In this document: piece after piece, positions 38,849 through 49,100 of the stretch
Numbering within the stretch: position 1 is the stretch's first letter
Layout of the letters: every line of letters starts with the position of its first letter
DNA from: Hoylesella oralis ATCC 33269
GTDB lineage: Bacteria > Bacteroidota > Bacteroidia > Bacteroidales > Bacteroidaceae
Length of the DNA stretch: 64,000 nucleotides
NCBI RefSeq assembly: GCF_000185145.2
Contig: NZ_GL833119.1
Span: 186,001 to 250,000, forward strand
Direction: 5' to 3'
Position numbers and translations under genes: made by a program
Notes under the pieces: model-generated
Database searches by the model: none
The model's input: the letters and a program-made list of their open reading frames with translations, nothing else
Told to the model about the DNA's origin: nothing

Positions 38849-40924
38849 ATGAAACATTATCAATTTATTATCTTAACAGTATTTTTTCCCCTGTTCACCA
38901 TGAATTGCATGGCTGACGACTGGGATACTTATCCAGACACATGGGTAGCCGTTGACGAACTAGGGCGTGAAGTATACAGTTCTGATACACAAGGTATAAC
39001 TGCAGATAAAGAGAACGGTCATGGGCATGTCGTTGGATTGTTTTATTACCTATGGCACGGTAGTCATCTGATTAACAATACCGGTCAAATTTACGATGTT
39101 ACGGAGATATTAAAAAAGAATACCGACAATCCACAGTGGGGCCCTATACATGAAATGCACTGGTGGGGACGCCCTATACTCGATTATTATAAGGCAGGGG
39201 ATCCCTTCGTCTTAGAAAAACATATGCAAATGATATGTGATGCAGGTGTCGACTTTCTTTTCTTTGACGTGACAAACGCATTTACATATCCGGAAGTTGT
39301 CAAACAGATAATGCAGGAGATTGACAGACGGCAAAATTTAGGCATGAAAGTGCCCAAACTCTGCTTTATGGTTCACTCATTTACTCAAAACACAGTTCAG
39401 AATCTATATGATGATTTCTACTCAAAGTCACAGTATGACAAATACTGGTACACATTCAAGGGAAAACCTCTAATCTTGGGAAACAAGGCAGAGGTCACCA
39501 GTCAGACACTGCTAGATCGTTTTACATGGCGTAATTCATGGGCGTGGATGAACGGTGCGAAATCGGATGAGTGGTCATGGTTAGAATATTACCCGCAGGC
39601 ACCAGGATGGAGCGGAACAAGACTAAATAAAGAGCAAATATCTGTCAGTACAGCGCAGCATTCTTCAACAAAAGTAGGTAAAAGCTATCATAACGGCACA
39701 GAACCGCCCTTACTTCCCAATGCCACAACTCTCTATACTGGTCAGGGGCTCTACTACAGTGAACAATGGAAACAGGCTCATAAGGTAAACCCTCAACACA
39801 TTATGATCACCCAATTTAATGAGTGGCAGGCGATGAGATTTATTGCAGGTGGAAGTGACGGTTTCGGCGTCAACGATGTACGCCCATGCGGTAAGCATGT
39901 CAACGGAGAATCTGTATTCGTAGATACCTATAATGCAGAATTCAATCGTGATATTGAACCTTCTCGTGATTCTACTATGCGTGATAACTACTTGATGCAA
40001 ACCATCAGTAATATCCGACAATATAAGGGAGTGAGAAATATTCCAATTCCCTCCCCTGCTAAGACGATCACGTTAAACGGGGATATGGCCCAATGGGTAG
40101 ATGTGGAACCAGAGTACCGAGATGACAAATGTGACGTGGTACACCGTAATTATCAAAACTACACAGGATATACTACTCTCGAAAATAAGACGGGACGTAA
40201 TGACTTCATAGTAGCCAAGGTGACAAAAGATACCAAAAATATCTATTTTTATATTCAAACCCATGACAATATAAGCAATCTTACAGCATTCACAAAACAG
40301 TGGATGATGCTCTATCTGAATACCGATACCTGTTACAAGACCGGCTGGGAAGGATACGACTATATGGTAACCCGCGACAAAGTTACCCGGAAATACTCTC
40401 TAATGCGGAACATTAGCAACCAATACAAATGGGAAAATCTCGGTGAGATCACCCGTTATGTGGAAGGCAATAAAATGTATTTTGCAATCAGCCGCAGTTT
40501 GCTTGGGATGGATGGTGGAAAAGAATGTGACATTGATTTCAAATGGGCTGATAACACACCTGATAATCCTAATATCCTTGATTTCTATATAGACGGTGAC
40601 GTAGCCCCCAACGGTCGATTCAACTACCGTTATAAAGGCTCGGCAATCTCTACCACCAGTATAAAAAATATCAATGTAGAGCAGGACATCATCGCGAACA
40701 TCCGCTCCTGCCACTACAAGAACGGAAAAATCCAATTAAATATACAGGCTCTGAATGATGGCAAAAGTTCTATAACTGTATACAGCCAGAATGGAGAATT
40801 AATTAGTCGCAAGAATTTACGCCTCATCCATGGTGACAATGCCGTTTGGCTGAATGCCTCCCGTCAACCTGTCATCGTACAGATCACTCAAAACGGAAAG
40901 TCTAAAATTTGTAAGGTCTTGTAG
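38849..40924 (+). CDS. Secreted GH71/GH99-like protein with a CBM9-like domain
   Basis: The product of about 691 residues has a signal peptide (MKHYQFIILTVFFPLFTMNCMA). The first ~390 residues resemble the GH71/GH99-like alpha/beta barrel: VVGLFYYLWHGSHL, EMHWWGRPILDYY, DAGVDFLFFDVTNAFTYP, and ITQFNEWQA, where the NEW glutamate is a candidate catalytic residue. Residues about 410-610 look like a CBM9-type domain (TITLNGDMAQWVDV, YDYMVTRD). A Por/T9SS-type tail ends in ICKVL. GH99 members are endo-alpha-mannanases and GH71 members alpha-1,3-glucanases; in this locus with two rhamnosidases another specificity is possible. Start chosen at 38849, where the signal peptide begins, rather than 38807. 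It follows SusD B in the same direction. Confidence 0.6.
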   Translation: MKHYQFIILTVFFPLFTMNCMADDWDTYPDTWVAVDELGREVYSSDTQGITADKENGHGHVVGLFYYLWHGSHLINNTGQIYDVTEILKKNTDNPQWGPIHEMHWWGRPILDYYKAGDPFVLEKHMQMICDAGVDFLFFDVTNAFTYPEVVKQIMQEIDRRQNLGMKVPKLCFMVHSFTQNTVQNLYDDFYSKSQYDKYWYTFKGKPLILGNKAEVTSQTLLDRFTWRNSWAWMNGAKSDEWSWLEYYPQAPGWSGTRLNKEQISVSTAQHSSTKVGKSYHNGTEPPLLPNATTLYTGQGLYYSEQWKQAHKVNPQHIMITQFNEWQAMRFIAGGSDGFGVNDVRPCGKHVNGESVFVDTYNAEFNRDIEPSRDSTMRDNYLMQTISNIRQYKGVRNIPIPSPAKTITLNGDMAQWVDVEPEYRDDKCDVVHRNYQNYTGYTTLENKTGRNDFIVAKVTKDTKNIYFYIQTHDNISNLTAFTKQWMMLYLNTDTCYKTGWEGYDYMVTRDKVTRKYSLMRNISNQYKWENLGEITRYVEGNKMYFAISRSLLGMDGGKECDIDFKWADNTPDNPNILDFYIDGDVAPNGRFNYRYKGSAISTTSIKNINVEQDIIANIRSCHYKNGKIQLNIQALNDGKSSITVYSQNGELISRKNLRLIHGDNAVWLNASRQPVIVQITQNGKSKICKVL

Positions 40925-41084
40925 AAAATCCTCACTTTTGTCGACCTGTTCTAATAATGGTGGTAAAACATATTAACGACAAAAAGATATTAATAAGAAT
41001 ACCTAATATTAACAACGTTGTGGGAGGACATAAAAATCATCTAACAACTATTGAACATTTATCAACTTAAAAATCAACATCATT

Positions 41085-42629
41085 ATGAAAGCAAGATTTA
41101 CATTAATTGCAGCTTTATTTTGCCTGTTCTCAATGAATGTTTTTGCAAATCGTAACTATTATGTCAGATTAGATCTGAGTGACGACTTGACCAAAGACGG
41201 CTGGATGTTAGCTGGAGGAACAGGAGAAGGAGAAGCTGGTACAGGTACCATTATTACTGCCACTAGCTCAACCGTGACCCTCACAAAAAACTATTCCGAT
41301 GTCATTGATGCCGCAAAGGCATACCGTTGCCTGCTCAAAGGGGTTCAGGTTGGAAGTGACAATGCCACCGTTAAAGTGGTATTAGTTGGCGAAGATGGTA
41401 TAGAAGCCACCTATACGAATACCAGCAAGTTGCCAAATGACGCAGAGAAGACCTTCGATGTTACTCTACTTAATCAAGGTAGCATCACCCCTGAAAAAGT
41501 AAAAACTATAAAGATTATCGTCGACGGACTAGTAGAAGATGCTTCCCTTGTCATCAATCATCTTGAGATACAAAGCGATTGGATCTACCCGACAGTCAAT
41601 GGTGTACTCGGTTCAACGACTCGTGTTGAAGCTGAGGATATAGACGAAGGTGCCGATCCTTCATTCGGATTAGGAACCACATACTATACCACCATGTCAG
41701 GAACAGACATGTATCAGCCTTGGCTTAACCGTAAGGTTACTATCCAGAGTAACGCTGATGACTACAACCACTACAGCAACCATTGGGCCTTAATGAATAT
41801 GGGCGCGGATGACTGGACTGGAAACAAATGGACCAAAGAAGATGCATGGACCGTGGAGAATTGTGTAAGATACTTCGGTAACTGGTATAATTACACCGTC
41901 AAAGTAGAGCAGGACTGTGATGTAGATATTACGATGGGTGTAGGATGTCACTGGGGTTCTTATCAGACAATCGCCCAGATAGGCGTACAGGAGAATAACG
42001 CTTCTTGCACAGCCACATTAGGTTACAATTGGGTTAAACATTACATTGGAGCCTATACACTTCGACTTGACGGACAAAATCTCAAAGGAACACAAACTAA
42101 GCACCCAAATATCTTAGACTGTGAAGGTGGTATCAATGAAGAAACCTGGAAAGCTCTCATCGCCGACGATTCTAAATGGCGTAGCTCACAAGTGTTGAAA
42201 GACGGTATGACTACGAACAATGATACCGTATGGGTTTGGCCAAACCTGAACAATGCCGCTGGCAGCATTTCTTCATGGTGGCCTATGCAGACTGACCAGC
42301 CCCAGTACACAACCGTCCACCTGACCAAGGGAGAGCACGTATTTACCATGCAAAGTTATGCTCCTCAGTTTTCATTTGACTATTTTGATATCAAGGTTGT
42401 GAATAATGGCCCCACCAGTATTGCTGCACTTATTTCCCCAGAGCATCAGGTCATCCGTATGGGACCAGACAAGGCAGAATGGAAAGACAATGCAAGCTAT
42501 CAGATTTATGAGCTTACGGGACGCAGAGTCGCTCAGGGAATTGGAACCGAAGCTGACTTCTCTAAAATGGCTAATGGCGTATACATCCTTAAAGTCGGAA
42601 AGGCAAAAGTCAAATTTATTAAGAAATAA
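41085..42629 (+). CDS. Secreted carbohydrate-binding-like protein (candidate surface glycan-binding protein)
   Basis: The 514-residue protein has a signal peptide (MKARFTLIAALFCLFSMNVFAN) without a lipobox. A first beta-rich domain of about 150 residues is followed by a region starting TTRVEAEDIDEGAD, which resembles the start of CBM6/CBM35 modules (VEAEDFD), and ending FTMQSYAPQFSFDYFDIKVV, the usual end of such modules. The Por/T9SS-type tail YQIYELTGRRVAQG to VKFIKK suggests anchoring at the surface. No catalytic motif was seen. By position after two SusC/SusD pairs it may bind the polysaccharide at the surface. I do not recognise a named family for the whole chain. Confidence 0.6.
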   Translation: MKARFTLIAALFCLFSMNVFANRNYYVRLDLSDDLTKDGWMLAGGTGEGEAGTGTIITATSSTVTLTKNYSDVIDAAKAYRCLLKGVQVGSDNATVKVVLVGEDGIEATYTNTSKLPNDAEKTFDVTLLNQGSITPEKVKTIKIIVDGLVEDASLVINHLEIQSDWIYPTVNGVLGSTTRVEAEDIDEGADPSFGLGTTYYTTMSGTDMYQPWLNRKVTIQSNADDYNHYSNHWALMNMGADDWTGNKWTKEDAWTVENCVRYFGNWYNYTVKVEQDCDVDITMGVGCHWGSYQTIAQIGVQENNASCTATLGYNWVKHYIGAYTLRLDGQNLKGTQTKHPNILDCEGGINEETWKALIADDSKWRSSQVLKDGMTTNNDTVWVWPNLNNAAGSISSWWPMQTDQPQYTTVHLTKGEHVFTMQSYAPQFSFDYFDIKVVNNGPTSIAALISPEHQVIRMGPDKAEWKDNASYQIYELTGRRVAQGIGTEADFSKMANGVYILKVGKAKVKFIKK

Positions 42630-42649
42630 GTTAAAAATCTATGAAAAGG

Positions 42650-42690
42650 AAAGTGGGGCTACCAAGAAAGCACCCGCTTTCTTCTCTTTT
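42650..42690 (+). terminator. Probable terminator
   Basis: Imperfect stem AAAGTGGG-GCT / AGCACCCGCTTT (one wobble, one bulge) followed by a T-rich stretch, in the gap after the carbohydrate-binding-like gene. Confidence 0.45.
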
Positions 42691-42707
42691 ATTCTCTTTA
42701 CTAATAT

Positions 42708-45700
42708 ATGAGACGATTTTTAGTCAATATTCTCTCAATCTTTTTTTTCTCTCTGATTCTTCATGCACAGGGTAACGACAGTTATTCTCTCATGAAAAAT
42801 ACTTTTGCCGTCCCGAAGAACATTACCACCTCCTGCTATTGGTATTGGGTGTCAGGAAACATCAGTAAACAAGGGGTAACAAACGATCTCAAGGCTATGA
42901 AAAAAGCCGGAATTAACCGGGCGTTTATCGGAAATCAGGGCCTCTCACCTGAGGACGATCCTCGTGGCACCGTAAAGATACAGTCACAGGAATGGTATGA
43001 AATTATACATACAGCCATGAAAACCGCTTCTCAGGAAGGCATTGAGATAGGAGTATTTAATGGCCCGGGCTGGAGCCATGCCGGTGGCCCGTGGAACAAG
43101 CCAGGGCAGTCCATGCGTTTTCTCGCGTCCCAGCATGCCATTGTAAAAGGAGGAGAAAAGCAGACCATCACATTCTCTCATCCAGATAATTGGCTGGAGA
43201 ATGTAAAAGTATTGGCTTTCAGACGCAAGCATAGTGCTGCACGTATTCAGTCTGGGATAGATCATTTGTCTGCTGACGGCGTTGATGATATTGCCGCACT
43301 TTTTGACGGCTCCCAAACAACAGTATCTGGATTCAGCACCGATATTCCAACTTTCTATGTCAAAGCCTCGAAAGATAAATTTCAACTAAGATCAGTACGT
43401 ATAGAGATCGCCTCACCGATAAAGGGAGATATCACAGTCAGCGTAAAACGCAACGGGAAATATGTAAATGTAGCCAATCGTCCACTCGACAGGACGAACA
43501 TGATGATTGAGATCGGCTACTACATACAAGCTCCCATTGCCATCTCTATACCCGAGACAGAGGGAAATGAATTTAGGCTTGATTTCCATATCAACAAAGA
43601 CTGCAAGCTTCGTGAGATTACCCTCTCGGAGGACCCTATCGTAGATAATTTCCCCGACAAGATATTAGGCAAGATGGTTCAAATACCTTTACCTACATGG
43701 AACGACTACAAATGGAAAAGCAATACAGACTACGAAGATAATAATGTAGTAGCAGAAAAAGACATCATTGACATTACATCTAGTCTGTCAGCCGACGTGC
43801 TAACATATACGTTCCCTGAGGGTGATTGGGAAATTGTACGTACCTATATGGCTCCCACCATGATTACCAATGGCCCAACTATTGCAGGAGACGGAAAGGG
43901 ACTCGAGGTAGACCGGTGGAACCATAATGCCTTGAAACACCATTATGACAGTTTCATTGGCGACCTGATGAAACGTATTCCTGCCTCTGACCGTACCACA
44001 TGGAAAGTGCTCGTCTGCGACAGTTATGAGAAGGCTACCCAAAACTATGGCGACGACTTCATGGAATATTTCAAGGCACACTTTGGATATGATCCTACAC
44101 CCTACCTGCTCACCTACGATGGTATCGTTGTAGGAAGTACGGAGAAGAGCGAACGCTTTCTCTGGGATCTCAGGCGTATGATTGCTGACCGGCTTGCCTA
44201 TGATCATATTGGCAGCCTGCGCGACTTAGGCCATCAGGACGGTCTGAAACTATGGCTTGAATGTTATGGTCACTGGGGATTCCCCGGAGAGTTCCTACAA
44301 TATGGTGGACAATCTGACGAGGTAGCCGGTGAGTTCTGGAGTGAAGGTTCACTCGGTGATATCGAAAACCGTGCGGCATCATCTGCTGCACACATTTACG
44401 GTAAAGGAAAAGTTTCTGCAGAATCGTTCACCTGTGGACCACCAGAATTCTCACGCAGCCCTAGATATATGAAACAACGCGGCGACAAGTTTTTTACCGA
44501 AGGCGTCAACAACACGTTGCTTCACTTAATTGTTTCACAGCCTAACGAGAATTCATTCCCCGGATTCAACTGTCCGTTTGGTCAGGAATTTAATCGTAAA
44601 AACACATGGTACAGCCATCTCAACCTATTCACGGACTATCTAAAACGTTGCAACTATATGCTGCAACAAGGACAATACGTGGCTGACGTTGCTTATTTTA
44701 TCGGTGAAGATGCCCCTGTCATGACAGGAATTACCGAACCCAAACTACCACAGGGATATCAATATGACTTCATAAACGCCGAAGTCATAAAAGACAAGCT
44801 AACCGCAGGAGAAGATCACTTGCTTAAACTTCCCTACGGCAATCAATATAAACTACTTGTACTTCCACCACTCAAAACCATGCGACTGGATATGCTTCGT
44901 CGTCTCAAAACGCTAATTCTGAATGGGGCCGTTGTCCTCGGTCCGAAACCGCTATGCTCTCCAAGTTTAAAAGACTGGGGAGCCGGAGACGCTGAGATCA
45001 AGGCTATTGCTGACGAACTTTGGGGACATGGAGATCCTTTCTGCGGAATGAGACGAATAGGAAAAGGTATTTTGTTTACTGGCTATGAGATTGACGATGT
45101 ATTCCGCATTATCAATAATCATCCAGACGCATCGTTTATCGGAACAAAAGACGTAAAATACGCCCATACGTCGAACGGTAATACCGACATATATTTCATA
45201 GCCAATCAAACTGATAAACCAACCGAGTTCATTGCCCAGCTACGTATAACGGGCAAACAGCCTGAGCTATGGACGCCCACAGACGGGGCCATACGACAGC
45301 TGCATTCTTTCAGTCAGGAAGGAAAAATCACATCCATCCCCATGCGACTGTCAGGAAACGAAAGTGCTTTTATTGTATTGGCCAAGCCTGCAAAAGTCGT
45401 ACCCATATCTTTGGATATCAACAAGAATTATCCCCGAGAGAACATTATCAAAACGATCGATTCACCATGGAACGTTTCATTAAGGTCAATGGTTTACAAC
45501 GGAAAGCGTATCATGTTGAAACAACTAATTGATCTTAGTACTAGCGACGATGAATATGTAAAATATTTCTCTGGAACATCAACTTACAAGACTCTTTTTA
45601 CGGTATCCGGCTTAAAACAAGGCCTTCTCTATAAATTAGACCTTGGCAAGGTTTATGAAATGGCTAAAGTGAAATTAAACGGGCAATATGTAGGCGGCGT

Positions 45701-45929
45701 ATGGACATCACCCTATACAATAGACATATCCAAATATCTCAAAAATGGGAAGAATGAAATTGAAATAGAGGTCGTAAACAATTGGATGAACCGCCTCATC
45801 GGCGATCGCCAGAAACAGGGAAAAGACCGGAAAACATTCTGCAGCCATGCTACATACGACGGAAACACTCCATTGCAGAGCAGCGGATTGATAGGGCCCG
45901 TAAGAATCTTAGAGGCTAACTTGAATTAA
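42708..45929 (+). CDS. GH106 alpha-L-rhamnosidase
   Basis: The 1073-residue protein has a signal peptide (to LHAQG) and the GH106 layout: a TIM barrel starting CYWYWVSGNISKQGVTNDLKAMKKAGINRAFIGN, with GVFNGPGWSHAGGPW, the GKGLEVDRWNH segment, WLECYGHWGFPGEFLQYGGQSDEVAGEFW, and SAESFTCGPPEF; several acidic residues here fit the inverting active site of the family. The C-terminal beta-sandwich ends with KVKLNGQYVGGVWTSPYTIDI, like the GH2-type sugar-binding fold. GH106 enzymes remove alpha-linked L-rhamnose from rhamnogalacturonans and related glycans. No T9SS tail is present, so it may be periplasmic. Confidence 0.9.
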   Translation: MRRFLVNILSIFFFSLILHAQGNDSYSLMKNTFAVPKNITTSCYWYWVSGNISKQGVTNDLKAMKKAGINRAFIGNQGLSPEDDPRGTVKIQSQEWYEIIHTAMKTASQEGIEIGVFNGPGWSHAGGPWNKPGQSMRFLASQHAIVKGGEKQTITFSHPDNWLENVKVLAFRRKHSAARIQSGIDHLSADGVDDIAALFDGSQTTVSGFSTDIPTFYVKASKDKFQLRSVRIEIASPIKGDITVSVKRNGKYVNVANRPLDRTNMMIEIGYYIQAPIAISIPETEGNEFRLDFHINKDCKLREITLSEDPIVDNFPDKILGKMVQIPLPTWNDYKWKSNTDYEDNNVVAEKDIIDITSSLSADVLTYTFPEGDWEIVRTYMAPTMITNGPTIAGDGKGLEVDRWNHNALKHHYDSFIGDLMKRIPASDRTTWKVLVCDSYEKATQNYGDDFMEYFKAHFGYDPTPYLLTYDGIVVGSTEKSERFLWDLRRMIADRLAYDHIGSLRDLGHQDGLKLWLECYGHWGFPGEFLQYGGQSDEVAGEFWSEGSLGDIENRAASSAAHIYGKGKVSAESFTCGPPEFSRSPRYMKQRGDKFFTEGVNNTLLHLIVSQPNENSFPGFNCPFGQEFNRKNTWYSHLNLFTDYLKRCNYMLQQGQYVADVAYFIGEDAPVMTGITEPKLPQGYQYDFINAEVIKDKLTAGEDHLLKLPYGNQYKLLVLPPLKTMRLDMLRRLKTLILNGAVVLGPKPLCSPSLKDWGAGDAEIKAIADELWGHGDPFCGMRRIGKGILFTGYEIDDVFRIINNHPDASFIGTKDVKYAHTSNGNTDIYFIANQTDKPTEFIAQLRITGKQPELWTPTDGAIRQLHSFSQEGKITSIPMRLSGNESAFIVLAKPAKVVPISLDINKNYPRENIIKTIDSPWNVSLRSMVYNGKRIMLKQLIDLSTSDDEYVKYFSGTSTYKTLFTVSGLKQGLLYKLDLGKVYEMAKVKLNGQYVGGVWTSPYTIDISKYLKNGKNEIEIEVVNNWMNRLIGDRQKQGKDRKTFCSHATYDGNTPLQSSGLIGPVRILEANLN

Positions 45930-45964
45930 TTTTTTTCATTTCAATTTAAGTTTAAAATCTAATT

Positions 45965-46026
45965 AAAAAGTATCTTATTCCCTCTCTCATCAAGCTTATA
46001 TATGAAAGAGAAATAAGATACTTTTT
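45965..46026. terminator. Bidirectional terminator
   Basis: A perfect 15-base inverted repeat (AAAAAGTATCTTATT at 45965-45979, complement at 46012-46026) whose arms continue into a weaker inner stem around CTCTCTCAT. The outer A and T runs serve both strands. It separates the convergent GH106 and HTCS genes. Confidence 0.8.
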
Positions 46027-46110
46027 CATATGATTCCATCTATGGGATAAATATACCCAATTATTACTGCAACTTATTGCCTTGATACAAAAGTATGCGC
46101 TGGATTCATA

Positions 46111-49100
46111 TCATTTATAGCCGGTAAGATAGTCTTTGGGCGAAATTCCAAAATGCTTCTTGAAACATGATGAGAAGTGCGACTGTGTGCCGAAGCCTAC
46201 CATGAAGCCTATTTCGTTCAGCGGATACTCCCGCAGTTTTATCAGCTCTACCGAGCGGTTCAACCTGAACACACGCAGAAAGTCATTGGGCATCATACCC
46301 GTCAACGACTTCACTTTCCTGTAGAAGTTGGTACGGCTAAAACCCAGGTCACGACCAAGAGTGTTCACATTCAGATCGCTGTCGGCTATGTGCTTGTCAA
46401 TATAGCTGTTCAGCCTGTCCAGAAAACGCTTGTCGAGGGGGCTCATCTCTGAGTTGATTTTATCCAGTTCCTCCCGTTCCTCCGCCGTATAACCGCCACT
46501 GGTGCGGGCTATAAGTTTCTGGTTGTAAGTTGACCGGTGGAAGACATTACCAATCATCGAGAGCAGCAATTCTGGGTTAAACGGTTTGTTGAGATACATG
46601 TCAGCACCTTCTTTGTAGCCCTTTATCTTGTCTTTGTCAAGGGTTTTGGCGGTAAGTAGGATGACGGGAATATGGCACAGCATGACGTCTTTCTTGATGG
46701 CTCCACAAAGAGCAAAGCCATCCATACGAGGCATCATTACGTCACTGATAACTAAGTCAGGGCCCGACTCCCTTATCCACTCAAGCGCCTCAATACCGTT
46801 AGCGGCTGCATCAATGGTATAATGGTCCTGAAGGATATTTCGCAACAGCACTACCATCTCGTTATTGTCTTCTACAACAAGAATACGCTTACGCTCGCCA
46901 ACGATGAGTTCGTTGGCAGCGTCCGTATCCGTATCGTTGACAAACGGATCATCGCCTGTAAATATGCCGTCCCTCTGCGCCAGAATGCTGTCGGCATCCT
47001 TGAAGGTTATCTCGTCAGCCGTGTAAGCCGTCTCGTCTACAGGAATCGTTACAGTGAAGACCATACCCTTTTCGGCTCGGTTGCGGGCCGTGATGGTGCC
47101 CTTATGGTTATCTACCAGATGCTTCACGTAGTTCAGTCCCACACCGTTACCCATTATCTTCGAGGTCTCATCCCCCTTTACTAATCTCTTAAAACGATCA
47201 AAGATACCGGGCAAGAGCGATTCCTCAACACCGTTACCATCATCTTCTACCTCCAAAACGAGAAAATGCCGCGTAGTACTAGCATCTCCTGATCCAATCA
47301 AACGACGCTCCAGCTCTACACTCACGTTAACATGGCCCCCCATGGGAGTATATTTCACGGCGTTGAGAAGTAAATTGTTCAGTATCTTATCCATCTTGTC
47401 GGGATCGTAGAACACTACCATTTGCTCGTAGGGACATGTCAGCGATATCGTGATGTTCTTTTCGGCAGCATACAGCTTATAGACATTCACAATGTCGACA
47501 ATCTGTATGACACAGTCATTATCTGACACACTCAGCTTGAGCGTATCATTCTTCAGCCGGCCGTAGTCTAGAAGTTGGTTTACCAACTTCAGAAGGCGCT
47601 CTGAATTCTTGTCTATCAGCGTCAACAGTGACTGGCTCTCGGGGTTATTTATCGTCTTATCCTTCAGAAGAATCTTGATAGGATCATATATCATTGTCAG
47701 CGGCGTGCGCAGCTCGTGCGAAATGTTGGTAAAGAAGCTTACCTTCATCTGGGCAAGACGTTTTTCACGCCTTATCTCGTTGCTCTCCATGATGGCACGT
47801 TCCTTTTTTAGCTTCAGTCTGATGTACACACGGTTAATCAGGAATAGCACCAAAAAGAACAACGTGATATAAACCATAATAACCCAAGGCGTCATCCACG
47901 GACTCGGCAGTACTTTGATTGTCAGCAACGTGTGTTCCCGCTCCCATTCGTCGGCCCCATTCTTTATCTTGACTTTAAACACATAGGTAGCGGCAGGCAG
48001 ATTGGAATAGCTAGCACGATTATATTCTCCAGTATAGTTCCAGTCCTTATCAAAGCCCTCGAGCTTATAGGCATACTCTATGTTTTTCGGTGTTTCATAA
48101 GTTAGGCCGATGAAGTCAATGCTGAACACGTTCTCGTCATGTTTCAGCTCTATCTTACGGGTACGTGAGATATGCCGTGTTAAGATTCCCTTCTCTCCTT
48201 CGGTCGAGATGGGCACGCTTTTGTTGAATACCTTCAGGTCGGCCAGCAACACGGGGACGTTACGTGCCGTATTATTGATATTGCGGCACAGCACCTGCGT
48301 GACACCGTGGTTGCCACCAAAGAGGATTTCTCCCTCGTCGGTCATACATTCCGATTTCTCGTGATACTGGTCGCCGGCCGTGCCGTCAGTCATGAAATAG
48401 GGGCGGACCTTATCAGTAATCAGATTTATCCTGTACAGTCCAAACGAGGAGCTCACCCAAAGGTTGGCCAGTTTATCCTCTTCTATGCCCAGAATATCGT
48501 TGCTGCGCAATCCATCCGAATAGCTGAAAACCGCCAATCGGCGCCTCTGAGGATGGTAAACCATGAGACCATTGCCGTAAGTACCTATCACGATACGGTT
48601 ACCTGATATGCGCTTCATGTTAACCACGTTCTTGAACATGGTCAAATATTTTGGGTCGAGTGCTCGTGTCCTGAGACTGTTTACATCAATATAATAGATA
48701 TTATCTCCATAGACCGAAAAAAGCATCGTCGATGCTGATAGCGGCACAAGGCATGTAATGTTGTTCGATTTACCTGTAGCCGGCAGAAAACTTTTCTCCA
48801 TTTGCAAGTCACTGCTGTAGATAGTAATGCCCTTGAACGACGAGCCGGTCCAGATACGACCGCGTGAATCCTCAGCTATGGTAACAATATTGCCAACATC
48901 AGCAAACGACTTTTTCAGGCTAAGCGTGCCACCCGTAATATCGAAGACCAACAGACTGTTCTCATTACATACCCAAAGTCTGTTGGAAGAGTCGATGAAA
49001 AGAGACTGGATAAAATTTCCGAGCTGCCTGAATATGGCGCTCGTCCGTGAGTTGTACTCCGTGATCGCATGACCGCGCTTGTTATACCTGACAAGCCCAC

